Assembly (NCBI GenBank): GCA_023435725.1
Contig: JAEYRD010000224.1
Coordinates: forward strand, 17,282 to 81,281
Direction of reading: 5' to 3'
Source of the DNA: Pseudomonadota bacterium
GTDB lineage: Bacteria; Pseudomonadota; Alphaproteobacteria; Rhizobiales; Xanthobacteraceae
DNA length: 64,000 nucleotides
Part shown: positions 51,914 to 61,707 of the stretch, piece after piece
How positions within the stretch are numbered: position 1 is the stretch's first letter
Layout: every line of letters starts with the position of its first letter
Program-made: the position numbers and the translations under genes
Notes under the pieces: model-generated
The model's input: only the letters and a program-made list of their open reading frames with translations
Told to the model about the DNA's origin: nothing
Databases searched by the model: none

Positions 51914-52398
51914 CCGGAACGGTTCGCGAAGTCACCCCCGAGATCGACGCCGGCGCGCTGCTGGCCGGCGCGCAGTTCATCGACGCGTTTCGCGTCGAGA
52001 TCGGCACGACACCGGTGAATGCCCGCGAGGCCTGCACAAGGATGGTGCTGCACGGACCGCGCTGGATCGATGCGCTGCTGCGCCTGCGCAACATCGCGGT
52101 CGCACCGTTCGGGCTGAAGACATCGGGCGAAGGCTCGCCGGCGCCCGGCGGCCTGATCGGCCTGTTTCCGGTGCTGAGCGAGACGCCGGAGCGGCTGGTC
52201 GCCGGCTTCGATGACCGTCACCTCGATTTTCGCGTCGTGATCGACGTGACCGGTCACGCCGCGGACCGCCAGGTCACATCGACCACGCTGGTACGGACGC
52301 ATAATCTCCTCGGCCGGACCTACCTCACCCTCATCATGCCCTTCCACAAGCTCGTGGTCCGCGGCATGATGGGACGCATCGTGGAGCCGGCCCGATGA
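51910..52398 (+). CDS. DUF2867 family protein
   Basis: A 162-residue soluble protein with a START-like pattern seen in DUF2867: IDAFRVEIGTTPVNAREACTR, HGPRWIDALLRLRN, GLIGLFPVLSETPERLVAGFDD, and LRTHNLLGRTYLTLIMPFHK-like (here VRTHNLLGRTYLTLIMPFHK). The function is unknown. The start overlaps the MATE stop (ATGA) and its stop overlaps the DsbA-like start (ATGA), so the three genes are translationally coupled. Confidence 0.85.
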   Translation: MTGTVREVTPEIDAGALLAGAQFIDAFRVEIGTTPVNAREACTRMVLHGPRWIDALLRLRNIAVAPFGLKTSGEGSPAPGGLIGLFPVLSETPERLVAGFDDRHLDFRVVIDVTGHAADRQVTSTTLVRTHNLLGRTYLTLIMPFHKLVVRGMMGRIVEPAR

Positions 52399-53045
52399 CG
52401 CTGTCCGTCGACCTCTTCTTCTCTTTCCGCAGTCCCTACAGCTATCTGGCGCTCCCGAAGACGCTCAGGCTCGTCGAACAGTATGATCTCGCGGTGAACC
52501 TGCGGCCGGTCTATCCGCTCGCGGTCCGCGTGCCCGGCTTCTTCAAGAAGGCCAGTCCGCAGTTCGCCCGCTACATCGTGCTGGACTCCCGCCGCGTCGC
52601 CGAGCACGAGGGGATTCCGTTCCGCTTTCCGCGGCCCGATCCGATCGTGCAGGACATGACGACGCTCGACGTCGCGGCCGAGCAACCCTACATCCACCGC
52701 CTGACCCGGTTGGCTGCCATGGCGCAGCTCGAAGGCCGCTCGCTCGAATTCACTTACGCGATTGCGCGCGTGCTCTGGGACGGCTCGGTTGCGGGTTGGA
52801 ACGAGGGCGACCATCTCGCGCGTGCCGCCGAGAAGGCAGGCTTCAACCTCGCCGCGATGGATGCCGCGATCACCGCGGACGCGGATCGCTACGAGCAGGT
52901 GATCACGAAGAACGAGAAGGACCACGCCGCCTCCGGCCATTGGGGCGTACCGACCTTCGTGTTCGAGAACGAGCCGTTCTTCGGCCAGGACCGCATCGAT
53001 CTCCTGGTCTGGCGCATGCAGGGCAAGGGCCTGACGCGACGGTAA
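52395..53045 (+). CDS. 2-hydroxychromene-2-carboxylate isomerase-like (DsbA/GST-kappa fold)
   Basis: A 216-residue thioredoxin-fold protein of the GST-kappa/HCCA isomerase group: VDLFFSFRSPYSYLALPKT with Ser at the active-site position, PQFARYIVLDSRR, and GVPTFVFENEPFFGQDRIDLL with the cis-Pro near the end. These enzymes use glutathione, for example in naphthalene breakdown. The start is coupled to the DUF2867 gene. There is no catechol or naphthalene cluster around, so the substrate is open. Confidence 0.85.
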   Translation: MTLSVDLFFSFRSPYSYLALPKTLRLVEQYDLAVNLRPVYPLAVRVPGFFKKASPQFARYIVLDSRRVAEHEGIPFRFPRPDPIVQDMTTLDVAAEQPYIHRLTRLAAMAQLEGRSLEFTYAIARVLWDGSVAGWNEGDHLARAAEKAGFNLAAMDAAITADADRYEQVITKNEKDHAASGHWGVPTFVFENEPFFGQDRIDLLVWRMQGKGLTRR

Positions 53046-53098
53046 GACGCGCACGTCGCCGTCTCAACTTCAGATCCCGCCGCGCAGATCCATATGGA

Positions 53099-53380
53099 TC
53101 AGAAATCAGGCGCACAGCGACGCATGGTGCGGGAAGCCGAGTCGCCGTTTGCATTGCTGCTGCGAAGGGTCACGGTCTTGCAACGGACGAAACCGTTGTC
53201 GGACTCTTTCTGGACGACTGTACGTCGGTTGCCGAAATTATCCACGCTCTGGGTGACTCTTCGATTATTGCCGAACTCATCGACTCCGGTCCGTGTGATC
53301 GTGACCGAGTCTGCTGAAGCGATTCCAACGCACGCGAAGGAAATCACGAACGCGGCGGTGGCAACGACAGTGGTCCTCAT
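53099..53380 (-). CDS. Small secreted hypothetical protein
   Basis: A 93-residue exported protein: signal peptide MRTTVVATAAFVISFACVG to about residue 23, then a mature domain of about 70 residues with two short repeats (EFGNNRRVTQSVDNFGNRRT) and two Cys. The FGN..R motif appears twice, suggesting a small beta structure. I recognise no family. AAGGG precedes the ATG. It is convergent with the DsbA-like gene. Confidence 0.7.
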   Translation of the reverse strand: MRTTVVATAAFVISFACVGIASADSVTITRTGVDEFGNNRRVTQSVDNFGNRRTVVQKESDNGFVRCKTVTLRSSNANGDSASRTMRRCAPDF

Positions 53381-53451
53381 GACTGTGGCCCTTTCCGTTT
53401 GGTGCTGCCCTCGCCTAATCTGTCCAGTCCTGCCATTTGCAATTCAATCAA

Positions 53452-53613
53452 CTAAAAGAGAGTGACGCGTCCTGTTGTCGCAGCACCGAGATTGTCTTCA
53501 GGCGGTTGCATCTCGATGAGCCGTTGCTTTTGCGCGCTTGCAAGCTCGTTTGAATCGTCAAAATGGCTGACCCTATTTATCGAGAGCGCATCACTGCCAC
53601 CACCAGAGATCAA
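53452..53613 (-). CDS. Possible 53-residue protein or gene remnant
   Basis: A minus-strand frame opened by TTG at 53613 reads MISGGGSDALSINRVSHFDD and continues with ELASAQKQRLIEMQPPED, ending at TAG 53454-53452. It looks protein-like and stays open back to about 53718 without any ATG or GTG start and no good ribosome site. It may be a TTG-started gene or a remnant. The rest of 53381-53709 shows nothing. Confidence 0.3.
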   Translation of the reverse strand: MISGGGSDALSINRVSHFDDSNELASAQKQRLIEMQPPEDNLGAATTGRVTLF

Positions 53614-53709
53614 ACGATCAGCACGGCTTCCGCTCGGTGGCGCAAGCCGCCAATCACAGCCGAGCCGCTTTGCCGTCGGAAGCCGATGTTGATGAGTCGA
53701 CGTCCCGGC

Positions 53710-54825
53710 TCACTTTGCCACGCGCGCGGGCTTGTCGGCGGTTGCTTCCGACCACTCGCCGACGACGCGGTCGAGATCGCAGAGATTCTGGTGCATCTGC
53801 TCCAGCGAGAAGCCGAGCGCGAAGAAGCGCTCCGCAGTGTCGCCGGGACGGCCGCGAATCAGGCCGTCCTGCCGGACGCCGGCGACTGCCTCGGCGTAGC
53901 GCTGAAGCGCGACGTGCACGGGGTGGATCGGCGGCGCGCCGGCGCCCTCGCGCAAAGCCGCGGCGGCGGAGCGGAGAAAGCTCGCAATTACGGTCGAGAC
54001 TTCCGTCAGCGGGGCCGCAAGCCGGGTCTGCACCTCGATCGGCAGCGGCACCACCGTGGCACGGCCGATCATCACGACGTCATGGCGCAGCCGCAGGATC
54101 GTTCGCAGCAGCGGGCCGGTGTCCGGGCCGCTCGACAGCCGCGCGGCGCGCTCGCGCTCGGCCTCGGCGCCGATCGCATTCATGCCGACCATCGCGGTGC
54201 CGATGCCGTCCTGGATCCGGTGCAGCGCGTCGTTGTCACGGCCGCGCGTCAGGCCCGCAAGCAGTTCGGTGAAGGCGTCCGCGATCAATTCGAGCAAGAT
54301 CGCCGCGCTGGCGCGGATCTGCCGCACCGCGCGCGAGGGCAGCACCAGGAAGGAGACCAGCAGACCGGTGATAGCGCCCACCGAGACCTCGCTGACGCGG
54401 TCGATCGCCGACGCGAGCGGATCGGCATGCTGCATGGCCGGGACCAGGAGCACGATCACCGCGGTCACGGTAGCGGTGCTCAGGGTCGGATAGATCGCGG
54501 CGATGAAGGCGAGCGGCGAGACCGCCAGCACCAGCAGCCCCAACAGCCCCGCTTCGCTGTGGTAGGGAAGCAGGATCGCGATGGCCCCGCCATAGATGGC
54601 GCCGCCGATCGTGCCGAGCATGTAGTCGCGCGTCGCCTTCAGCGAGCGGCCGACGCTCATCTGGGTCACGATCAGCGAGGTCAGGACCGCCCAGAGCGGC
54701 AGCAGCAGATGCAGCGCGGTCGCGAGCGCATAGGCCGCCGTCGCCGCCACCGTGACGCGGATCGCCAGCCCCAGCTGCGTCCTTCGCGACCGGATCCGGT
54801 CGAACAGCTCCTTTGCGCGTGCCAT
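53710..54825 (-). CDS. FUSC family membrane transporter
   Basis: A 371-residue protein with about six N-terminal membrane segments (AIRVTVAATAAYALATALHL, LWAVLTSLIVTQMSVGRSL, and others to residue 170) and a cytoplasmic C-terminal helical half. The pattern is that of FUSC/aromatic acid exporter-like proteins (AaeB related). They are suggested to export aromatic or phenolic acids; the substrate is unknown here. It is divergent from the MmgE/PrpD gene at 54949. Confidence 0.85.
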   Translation of the reverse strand: MARAKELFDRIRSRRTQLGLAIRVTVAATAAYALATALHLLLPLWAVLTSLIVTQMSVGRSLKATRDYMLGTIGGAIYGGAIAILLPYHSEAGLLGLLVLAVSPLAFIAAIYPTLSTATVTAVIVLLVPAMQHADPLASAIDRVSEVSVGAITGLLVSFLVLPSRAVRQIRASAAILLELIADAFTELLAGLTRGRDNDALHRIQDGIGTAMVGMNAIGAEAERERAARLSSGPDTGPLLRTILRLRHDVVMIGRATVVPLPIEVQTRLAAPLTEVSTVIASFLRSAAAALREGAGAPPIHPVHVALQRYAEAVAGVRQDGLIRGRPGDTAERFFALGFSLEQMHQNLCDLDRVVGEWSEATADKPARVAK

Positions 54826-54948
54826 CGTCGATGTCCCGGTCCGATCCTCGTAAAGCCAGGCAAAAGCATAGCTGATGCCCGCGGCCCCAAGGCCGCTTGA
54901 AAGGCCAAATCAGCCCGCCTAATTTGCGCGCCAAAACGAGGAAACACG

Positions 54949-56316
54949 ATGGCTCACGAAACCGCAACGCTCGCCGCCTATGTCGTCAATCTGAAATACC
55001 AGGATATTCCGGCGGAAGTGCTGGATCGCGCAAAAGTGCTGACGCTGGATTTTCTCGGCAGCGCCATCCGGGCGAGGCGTGAGGCGGAATCCACCCCGTC
55101 GATCCTGAAGATGCTGGAAGCGCTCGCGCTCGACACCAAGGGCGAGTCAACCGTGTTCGGCGATACCAAGACCTGGACGCCGGCGGTTGCGGCCCTCCTC
55201 AACGGCGCGCTTGGCCACTCCCTCGATTTCGACGATACGCATGCGGATTCCTCGCTGCATCCGAGCGCGCCGGTCGTTCCGGCCGCCTTCGCCGTCGGCG
55301 AGATGGTCGGCGCCTCCGGGCGCGACGTGCTGACCGCGATCGTGGCGGGCTATGAGGTGTGCTGCCGGCTCGGCAATGCGCTCGACCCGACCTCGCATTA
55401 TGCGCGCGGCTTCCATCCGACCGTGACCGCAGGCACCTATGGCGCGGCGGCGGCAGCCGGCAAGCTGTTCGGCCTCTCCGAGAAGCAGATCATCGCCGCC
55501 TTCGGCGTCTCCGGTAGCCAGGCCGCGGGCTCGCTGCAATTCCTCGTCAACGGCGCCTGGAACAAGCGCTACCAGGTCGGCGCCGCCGCGATGAACGGCG
55601 TGATCGCCGCGACGCTGGCACGCAACGATTTCGTCGGCTCGACCGAATCGGTCGAGGGCAAGCACGGCCTGCTCGCCGGCTACACCGATGATGCGCATCC
55701 GGACAAGGCGGTCGCCGAGCTCGGCAAGACCTACGAGACCATGAAGATCGGCGTGAAGCCGTATCCGAGCTGCCGCTACACCCACGCCGCGATCGACGCG
55801 CTGATCGCGATGCGGCGCGAGCACAATCTGACGCCCGACCAGGTCAAGCGCGTCGAGATCGGGCTGCACCGCAACGGCATCACGCTGACCGGCGATGCCG
55901 CGACCAAGCGTCATCCGCGCTCGATCGTGGGCGGCCAGTTCTCGATGTTCTTCACCGGCGCGCTCGCGCTCGACCAGGGCTCATTCGGCTGGGACGATTA
56001 CAATCGCCTTGGGGACGCCGCGATCGACGCGCTCGCCGACAAGTTCGACGTAGTGCAGGACGACCGCCTCGAGGTCGGCCGCACCCATCCGTTCGGCGCC
56101 CGCGTCAGCATCACCACCGACGATGGCGTGCATGAGCGCCTCTATGCCGACCCCTCGGGCGAACCGACCTCCTTCCCCGACGCGCAGGCGATGCAGCAGA
56201 AGTTCCTGACGCTGGCGCGCCCGGTGCTGAACGCGCGCGCGGAGAAATTCGCGGACGCGATCATGACGCTGGAGCGCTTCGACCGCGTGGCCAAGGCGAC
56301 GGAGCTCGGAAGGTAG
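54949..56316 (+). CDS. MmgE/PrpD family protein
   Basis: A 455-residue protein of the MmgE/PrpD family (2-methylcitrate dehydratase-like fold). Landmarks are VLTLDFLGSAIRARREAES, LNGALGHSLDFDDTHADSSLHPSAPVVPAAFA, and GYEVCCRLGNAL, with KPYPSCRYTHAAIDA. PrpD dehydrates 2-methylcitrate, but no prpB or prpC gene is near, so another hydroxy-acid lyase or epimerase role is likely. The ATG follows GAGGAAACACG. A palindromic repeat follows at 56341. Confidence 0.9.
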   Translation: MAHETATLAAYVVNLKYQDIPAEVLDRAKVLTLDFLGSAIRARREAESTPSILKMLEALALDTKGESTVFGDTKTWTPAVAALLNGALGHSLDFDDTHADSSLHPSAPVVPAAFAVGEMVGASGRDVLTAIVAGYEVCCRLGNALDPTSHYARGFHPTVTAGTYGAAAAAGKLFGLSEKQIIAAFGVSGSQAAGSLQFLVNGAWNKRYQVGAAAMNGVIAATLARNDFVGSTESVEGKHGLLAGYTDDAHPDKAVAELGKTYETMKIGVKPYPSCRYTHAAIDALIAMRREHNLTPDQVKRVEIGLHRNGITLTGDAATKRHPRSIVGGQFSMFFTGALALDQGSFGWDDYNRLGDAAIDALADKFDVVQDDRLEVGRTHPFGARVSITTDDGVHERLYADPSGEPTSFPDAQAMQQKFLTLARPVLNARAEKFADAIMTLERFDRVAKATELGR

Positions 56317-56340
56317 TAGATTCAGACTACACGAGCGGTG

Positions 56341-56542
56341 CACCCTCGCCCCTTGTGGGGGAGGGTGGCATAGGCGGCCTGCGGCCACCGTCCTTAGAAC
56401 GCCGATGCTTCGCATTGGCTATGGCGATAGCGGCGAGACAGGATGAGGGGTCTCTCTCCGCGAACACCTTCACACAGTCAGATTCGCGGAGAGAGACCCC
56501 TCATCCGGCGCTTCGCGCCACCTTCTCCCACAAGGAGAAGGG
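56341..56542. repeat. Composite palindromic intergenic repeat
   Basis: It begins CACCCTCGCCCCTTGTGGGGGAGGGTGGC (first arms CACCCTC/GAGGGTG), then GATGAGGGGTCTCTCTCCGCG faces CGCGGAGAGAGACCCCTCATC, and ends CCTTCTCCCACAAGGAGAAGG. It lies between convergent genes and probably serves as a bidirectional terminator. Confidence 0.75.
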
Positions 56543-56571
56543 CGAAGAGGCGACGCTTCGCTCTGCTGTCG

Positions 56572-57999
56572 TCAATTCACCCCCGCCAATTTCCCCTTCT
56601 CGCGCGTCGCTGCGACCACATCGCGCACGAGATCGAACACGCCATCCGCCTTCGGCGGTGCGTTGGGTGAGCGGCCGAGACGCACGATCACGAGGCGCTC
56701 CGACGGGATCACGATCGTGTACTGCCCGATCGTGCCCTTGGCGAAGAAGGCATCGCGCGGCCAGCCGTGTTCGACGCGAAAGTTTGCACCAAAACTGTCG
56801 TCCTGGTTGGTCCAGAAGCCGGCTCCGATGCCGACCCACGCATGTGGCGTCGCCGACGCCGAATAGCTCACCCACCCCTCCGGCAGGATGCGCTTGCCGC
56901 CGGCGACGCCGTCATTGAGATAAAGCTGACCGAACCGAGCCCAGTCGCGTGCGGACGCCAGCATCTCGCCGGAGCCCTCGATCGTGCCGGCGCCGTCGAG
57001 CTGAAGCGTGACGTTGACCATGCCGAGCGGCGCGAACAGTTCGCGACGCGCGAAGCGGAGCGCATCTGCGGGCTTGCCGCCGGCGGCATTGCGGATCAGC
57101 TGCGCGAGGATGACGAAGTTGCCGTCGTGATAATTCCAGGCCGTGCCCGGCGCGGTCGCAAGTGGCGCGCGCTCGGCAAAGGCGGCCATGTCGTTTTCCC
57201 CATACTTCATCGTGTTGACCGGCTCGAGCACAGAGCCGAGCGAAGCCTGCAACGAGCTTCCGAGCGCGAGGCCTGCGGTGTGACGCAGCAACTGGTCGAC
57301 GGTGATGGCGTGGCGCGGATCATCCGGATTCTGCCAGGCCGCGATCGGCGCTGGCCCGTCAAGCTTGAGTTTGCCCTGGCGCACCAGAATGCCTGTCAGC
57401 GCCGAGGTCACCGACTTGGTCATGGAGAAGCCGAGCAGCGGCGTCTCCGGCCCGATGCCATCGGCATAGCGCTCGGCGATGATGCGGCCGGCCTTCATGA
57501 CGACGATCGCGCGGGTGCGCCGATAGGGCGGCTGCGCAGGCTCGGCGAAGGCGCGGTCGAGCGCGGCGGAGAGCCCCTCGCTTTGCGGCGGCACGATTCC
57601 CGGGCCGGCGATCTCGGGCAGCAGCGCGGGCTGCGTGTCATCTGCCGGCAACGCGACATCGGTGATCCCCCGGCCATGCTCGAGCGTACAGCCGAGCCCC
57701 TCGCGATAGACGGCATGGCTGCGGCCGACGCCAAACAGCGACACCGTGACATCCTTGCGCGCGCGGTCGACCTGAAAATCCATTGCCCAGGTCAACAGAC
57801 CCACGCCCGGCATCGCGTCAGTGGTCTCGGCGAGGTTGCGGGCGGGATCCAGGCCGGAGACGAAGGTCTCCGAACAGATTGTGTCGGCGATGAAGCCGGT
57901 CGCTACCTTCGGCACATCGCGGGCGCGCGCCGCGCCGAGCGCGAGGCCGGCACAGGCTATGACGGTGGAGAGTAGGAGTATCTTGCCGCGGCGGGTCAC
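56572..57999 (-). CDS. Serine hydrolase (class C beta-lactamase fold)
   Basis: A 475-residue exported protein. GTG 57999 follows GGAG and opens a signal peptide (LLLSTVIACAGLALG). The beta-lactamase-type domain starts at about residue 155. The nucleophile Ser and Lys are in GFSMTKSVTSALTG (S-M-T-K), and the YxN-equivalent lies in WNYHDGNFVILA. Such proteins are esterases, D-aminopeptidases or penicillin-binding-like enzymes; the substrate is unknown. The N-terminal 130 residues have no recognised domain. A frame to 58098 has no signal start. Confidence 0.85.
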   Translation of the reverse strand: MTRRGKILLLSTVIACAGLALGAARARDVPKVATGFIADTICSETFVSGLDPARNLAETTDAMPGVGLLTWAMDFQVDRARKDVTVSLFGVGRSHAVYREGLGCTLEHGRGITDVALPADDTQPALLPEIAGPGIVPPQSEGLSAALDRAFAEPAQPPYRRTRAIVVMKAGRIIAERYADGIGPETPLLGFSMTKSVTSALTGILVRQGKLKLDGPAPIAAWQNPDDPRHAITVDQLLRHTAGLALGSSLQASLGSVLEPVNTMKYGENDMAAFAERAPLATAPGTAWNYHDGNFVILAQLIRNAAGGKPADALRFARRELFAPLGMVNVTLQLDGAGTIEGSGEMLASARDWARFGQLYLNDGVAGGKRILPEGWVSYSASATPHAWVGIGAGFWTNQDDSFGANFRVEHGWPRDAFFAKGTIGQYTIVIPSERLVIVRLGRSPNAPPKADGVFDLVRDVVAATREKGKLAGVN

Positions 58000-58145
58000 T
58001 GGCTTTCTCCGGTTTCGGGGACGTGTGCCGGAGAGAAAGCCGAACCCAGGCGAGAAGCGCTCGCCGGATTCGAAAATGGCGTTGCTGAAACTGATCAAGG
58101 CTAGCCGATTCTGGAATTCTCACGTGATTTCAACGACCTAAAAGT

Positions 58146-59207
58146 CTAGGCCGCGTCGACCTTGAGCCGCCGATACTCCGTCGGCGTCACACCCGTGACC
58201 GCCTTGAAGGCGCGGTTGAACGGGCCGAGCGACTGGAAGCCGGCATCCATGGCGATGGTGATGACGGGAACCTCGGCTTGGGTGGGGTCGGCGAGCGCGG
58301 CCTTGGCTTCCTCGATCCGGTGGTTGTTCAGGAACACATTGAAGTTGCGGTAGCCGAGCCGCTGGTTGATCAGCCGGCGCAACCGGTATTCCGGAATTTT
58401 CAGCCGGCCCGCCAGGACGCCGATGGTGATGTTCTCCTGACGGTAGATCCGCTCGTCCGCCATCAGCCGCATCAGGGCGTCGATCAGCTTCTGGTCGGCG
58501 GCGTCTTCAACGGCCTGCGGACTGAAAATGACCGCCGGTGCGACCTTCGTGGCGACCGGAAACAGATCGGCGGCATCGACGCGCATCATGCCATAGGCGA
58601 TGACCGCGACGATGCAGGCGAGCACGCCGGCATTGATCGTATCGGCAGCATCGCCGACGCGGTAACCCGCGACGGAGATCTGAAGCAGCGCATTCACCCC
58701 GCCATAGAGCGCGCCAGCACAGACAATGAAGACGCGAACGCGGCGGCGGCGCTCGACCAGGTCGGCCGGCCACGAGGCGATCGTCTGCCCGATCGCAAGC
58801 GCGATGAAGCCGAGCACGATCAGGTTCACCACCGTTACCGAGAACCGCACGTAGCCGCCAGGCGCAATCCAGACGCAGCCTGCGAAGCTGAACGCCGTCA
58901 CCAGCGACCAGACCCATCCGTGCCACCAGCGCAAGCGAAACTCGTCGTCGAACAGCGCGCGCGTGAACAGCCAGAACACCACGATGTTGCCGGTCGATAG
59001 CGCAACTAGCGGCGCATGCGATACCGGGATCCGCGACGTGACACCAACCGAATAGCTCACCGCATGCGCGGCCAAGCCCAGTGCGAGAGCAGCACCGAGT
59101 CGCCCCGCCAGCACGTTGCGAAAGTCCGAGAGCAGCGACGCCGCCAGCACCAGCAGCAACGCGACACTTGCGGCACGGAAAGCGAGTTCGAGGGTGGCAG
59201 GAGTCAT
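58146..59207 (-). CDS. Membrane-anchored AraC-family regulator
   Basis: A 353-residue protein. The N-terminal 215 residues carry about seven membrane segments (ATLELAFRAASVALLLVL, ALALGLAAHAVSYSVG, and others). The C-terminal AraC/XylS HTH pair (about 240-353) shows ITIGVLAGRLKIPEYRLRRLINQ and DAGFQSLGPFNRAFKAVTG. The membrane part probably senses an envelope or small-molecule signal. It is convergent with nothing and lies 147 bp from the serine hydrolase start, pointing toward it, so that gene is a plausible target. Confidence 0.9.
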   Translation of the reverse strand: MTPATLELAFRAASVALLLVLAASLLSDFRNVLAGRLGAALALGLAAHAVSYSVGVTSRIPVSHAPLVALSTGNIVVFWLFTRALFDDEFRLRWWHGWVWSLVTAFSFAGCVWIAPGGYVRFSVTVVNLIVLGFIALAIGQTIASWPADLVERRRRVRVFIVCAGALYGGVNALLQISVAGYRVGDAADTINAGVLACIVAVIAYGMMRVDAADLFPVATKVAPAVIFSPQAVEDAADQKLIDALMRLMADERIYRQENITIGVLAGRLKIPEYRLRRLINQRLGYRNFNVFLNNHRIEEAKAALADPTQAEVPVITIAMDAGFQSLGPFNRAFKAVTGVTPTEYRRLKVDAA

Positions 59208-59465
59208 TAGTCAGCGCGACCGGTCGAAGGCTGCAATCCGCCGAACATCGTCGCTCCCGCCGGCTTTTTCAAGAACCTTGCCGTCGCCAGCGGTCGCGCG
59301 TCGGCACCCGGCATGATCGCAGAAACCATTGCCCGCCCCGGTTTCCAACATTGCTCTCGCCGCCATCCCGTGGCGGCGGCAAATAGACGATTGCGCCGAT
59401 GCCGCGACCGGCGCGACGTCCCGATCAAATCCTGTTACGATCGCCGCCGAAAGAAGGAGTTTCCC

Positions 59466-60383
59466 ATGAGCTGGCAGCCCTCCAACGATCCCGTGCTCGG
59501 CGATCCCATGTCCTGCGATGCGCTCGATCTCGTCATCGTGCCGCGCACCCGCGACCTCGGCGACGGTTTCGCCGTGCGCCGCGCGCTGCCGCATGGCAAG
59601 CGGCAGATGGTCGGTCCCTTCATCTTCTTCGACCATTTCGGACCGGTGCAGTTCGTCTCCGGCAAGGGCATGGACGTGCGCCCGCATCCGCATATCGGGC
59701 TCGCCACCGTCACCTATCTCTTCGACGGCGCGATCATGCACCGCGACAGCGAGGGCAACATCCAGGAGATCCAGCCCGGTGCGATGAATTTGATGACGGC
59801 CGGGCGCGGGATCGCCCATTCCGAGCGCACGCCGGATGCACAGCGCGCCTCGGGCCAGAAAATGCTCGGCCTGCAAAGCTGGATCGCGCTGCCGGCCGGA
59901 TCCGAAGAGATCGCGCCGTCGTTCCAGCACTACGGTGCCGGCGACCTGCCGATGATCTCCGAGCGCGATTTCACCGCACGGGTGATCGCGGGCTCATCGT
60001 TCGGCATCACCTCGCCGGTCTCGATGGTCTCGCCGTGGTTCTACACCGAGGTCACGGCCGCTGCGGGCGCGAGCGTGCCGCTCGATCCTGACCAAGAGGA
60101 GCGCGCGATCTACCTCGTCGACGGCGAGGTCGAGATCTCGAACGAGCGCTACGAGGGGCCGCGGCTGCTGATCTTCCGCCCCGGCGACCGCATCACCGTG
60201 AAGGCCGTGAGGCCGACGCGGATGATGTTTCTCGGCGGCGATGCGCTGGAAGGCCCGCGCCACATCTGGTGGAATTTCGTCTCCTCCAGCAAGGAGCGGA
60301 TCGAGCAGGCCAAGCAGGACTGGAAAACCGGCCGCTTCGCGGCGGTTCCGCAGGAACATGAGTTCATTCCGCTGCCGGAATAG
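59466..60383 (+). CDS. Pirin family protein
   Basis: A 305-residue bicupin pirin. The N-terminal cupin has the metal ligands H74, H76, H118 and E120 (RPHPHIGLATVTY and GRGIAHSERTP). The C-terminal cupin is present (RLLIFRPGDRITVKA). Some bacterial pirins have quercetin 2,3-dioxygenase activity; others act as redox-sensing regulators, so the role is uncertain. ATG 59466 follows GAAGGAG. A hairpin separates it from purC. Confidence 0.9.
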   Translation: MSWQPSNDPVLGDPMSCDALDLVIVPRTRDLGDGFAVRRALPHGKRQMVGPFIFFDHFGPVQFVSGKGMDVRPHPHIGLATVTYLFDGAIMHRDSEGNIQEIQPGAMNLMTAGRGIAHSERTPDAQRASGQKMLGLQSWIALPAGSEEIAPSFQHYGAGDLPMISERDFTARVIAGSSFGITSPVSMVSPWFYTEVTAAAGASVPLDPDQEERAIYLVDGEVEISNERYEGPRLLIFRPGDRITVKAVRPTRMMFLGGDALEGPRHIWWNFVSSSKERIEQAKQDWKTGRFAAVPQEHEFIPLPE

Positions 60384-60395
60384 GCTAATCCGGTG

Positions 60396-60423
60396 TCCGG
60401 CCGCGCTTTCAGGCGCGGCCGGA
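60396..60423 (+). terminator. Stem-loop after the pirin gene
   Basis: TCCGGCCGCGC and GCGCGGCCGGA form an 11-bp stem with a 6-base TTTCAG loop, followed by TTTCC rather than a long T-run. It lies 13 bp after the pirin stop and 39 bp before purC, and probably ends or attenuates transcription. Confidence 0.65.
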
Positions 60424-60461
60424 TTTCCTGTCCGAAGGACTTGTCTCCGAAAGCCCTGCCG

Positions 60462-61376
<915 letters not shown>

Positions 61377-61398
61377 CCCGGCCGTCGCCTCTCGCTCC

Positions 61399-61519
61399 GT
61401 CATTGCGAGGAGCTCTTGCGACGAAGCAATCCAGACTGCCTCCGCGGAAGGATTCTGGATTGCTTCGCGGAGCCTGTCATCGGGCCGCGCTTCGCGCGGA
61501 CCCGTTGGCTCGCAATGAC
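61399..61519. repeat. Palindromic intergenic repeat, GTCATTGCGAG family, with nested module
   Basis: It opens GTCATTGCGAGGAGCTCTTG, has GAAGCAATCCAGACTGCC facing TGGATTGCTTCG, and ends CTCGCAATGAC. At 61470-61508 it carries the module GAGCCTGTCATCGGGC, hairpin, GACCCGTTGG that also occurs at 25601-25639. The arms match the repeat at 20986-21070 in part in the opposite order. The rest of 61377-61707 has no gene. Confidence 0.8.
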
Positions 61520-61707
61520 GCGGAGGGGCCCCACGTGTCTCGACCATCCGCCCGCCGCAGGTGATCAGCCGTTCACACGCCGTGAACCGCATCCTCACCG
61601 GATCGCTGCGGAACTGTTGGATACTTCATAATTACGAGAATTCTGTTGCGCTAAGCGTGTAGTCGTCTACGTCTCGGACGGGACTTTTCAGGGGCGAGCG
61701 CAAGGGC

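Noticed and set aside
53563..54900. 445-codon plus-strand frame opposite the FUSC gene
   Set aside because: Rich in Arg/Gln/His/Gly with no domain, typical of antisense in GC-rich DNA; the minus-strand FUSC protein has clear membrane segments.
56767..57975. 402-codon plus-strand frame opposite the serine hydrolase
   Set aside because: Shadow of the minus-strand hydrolase, which has a signal peptide and SxxK motif.
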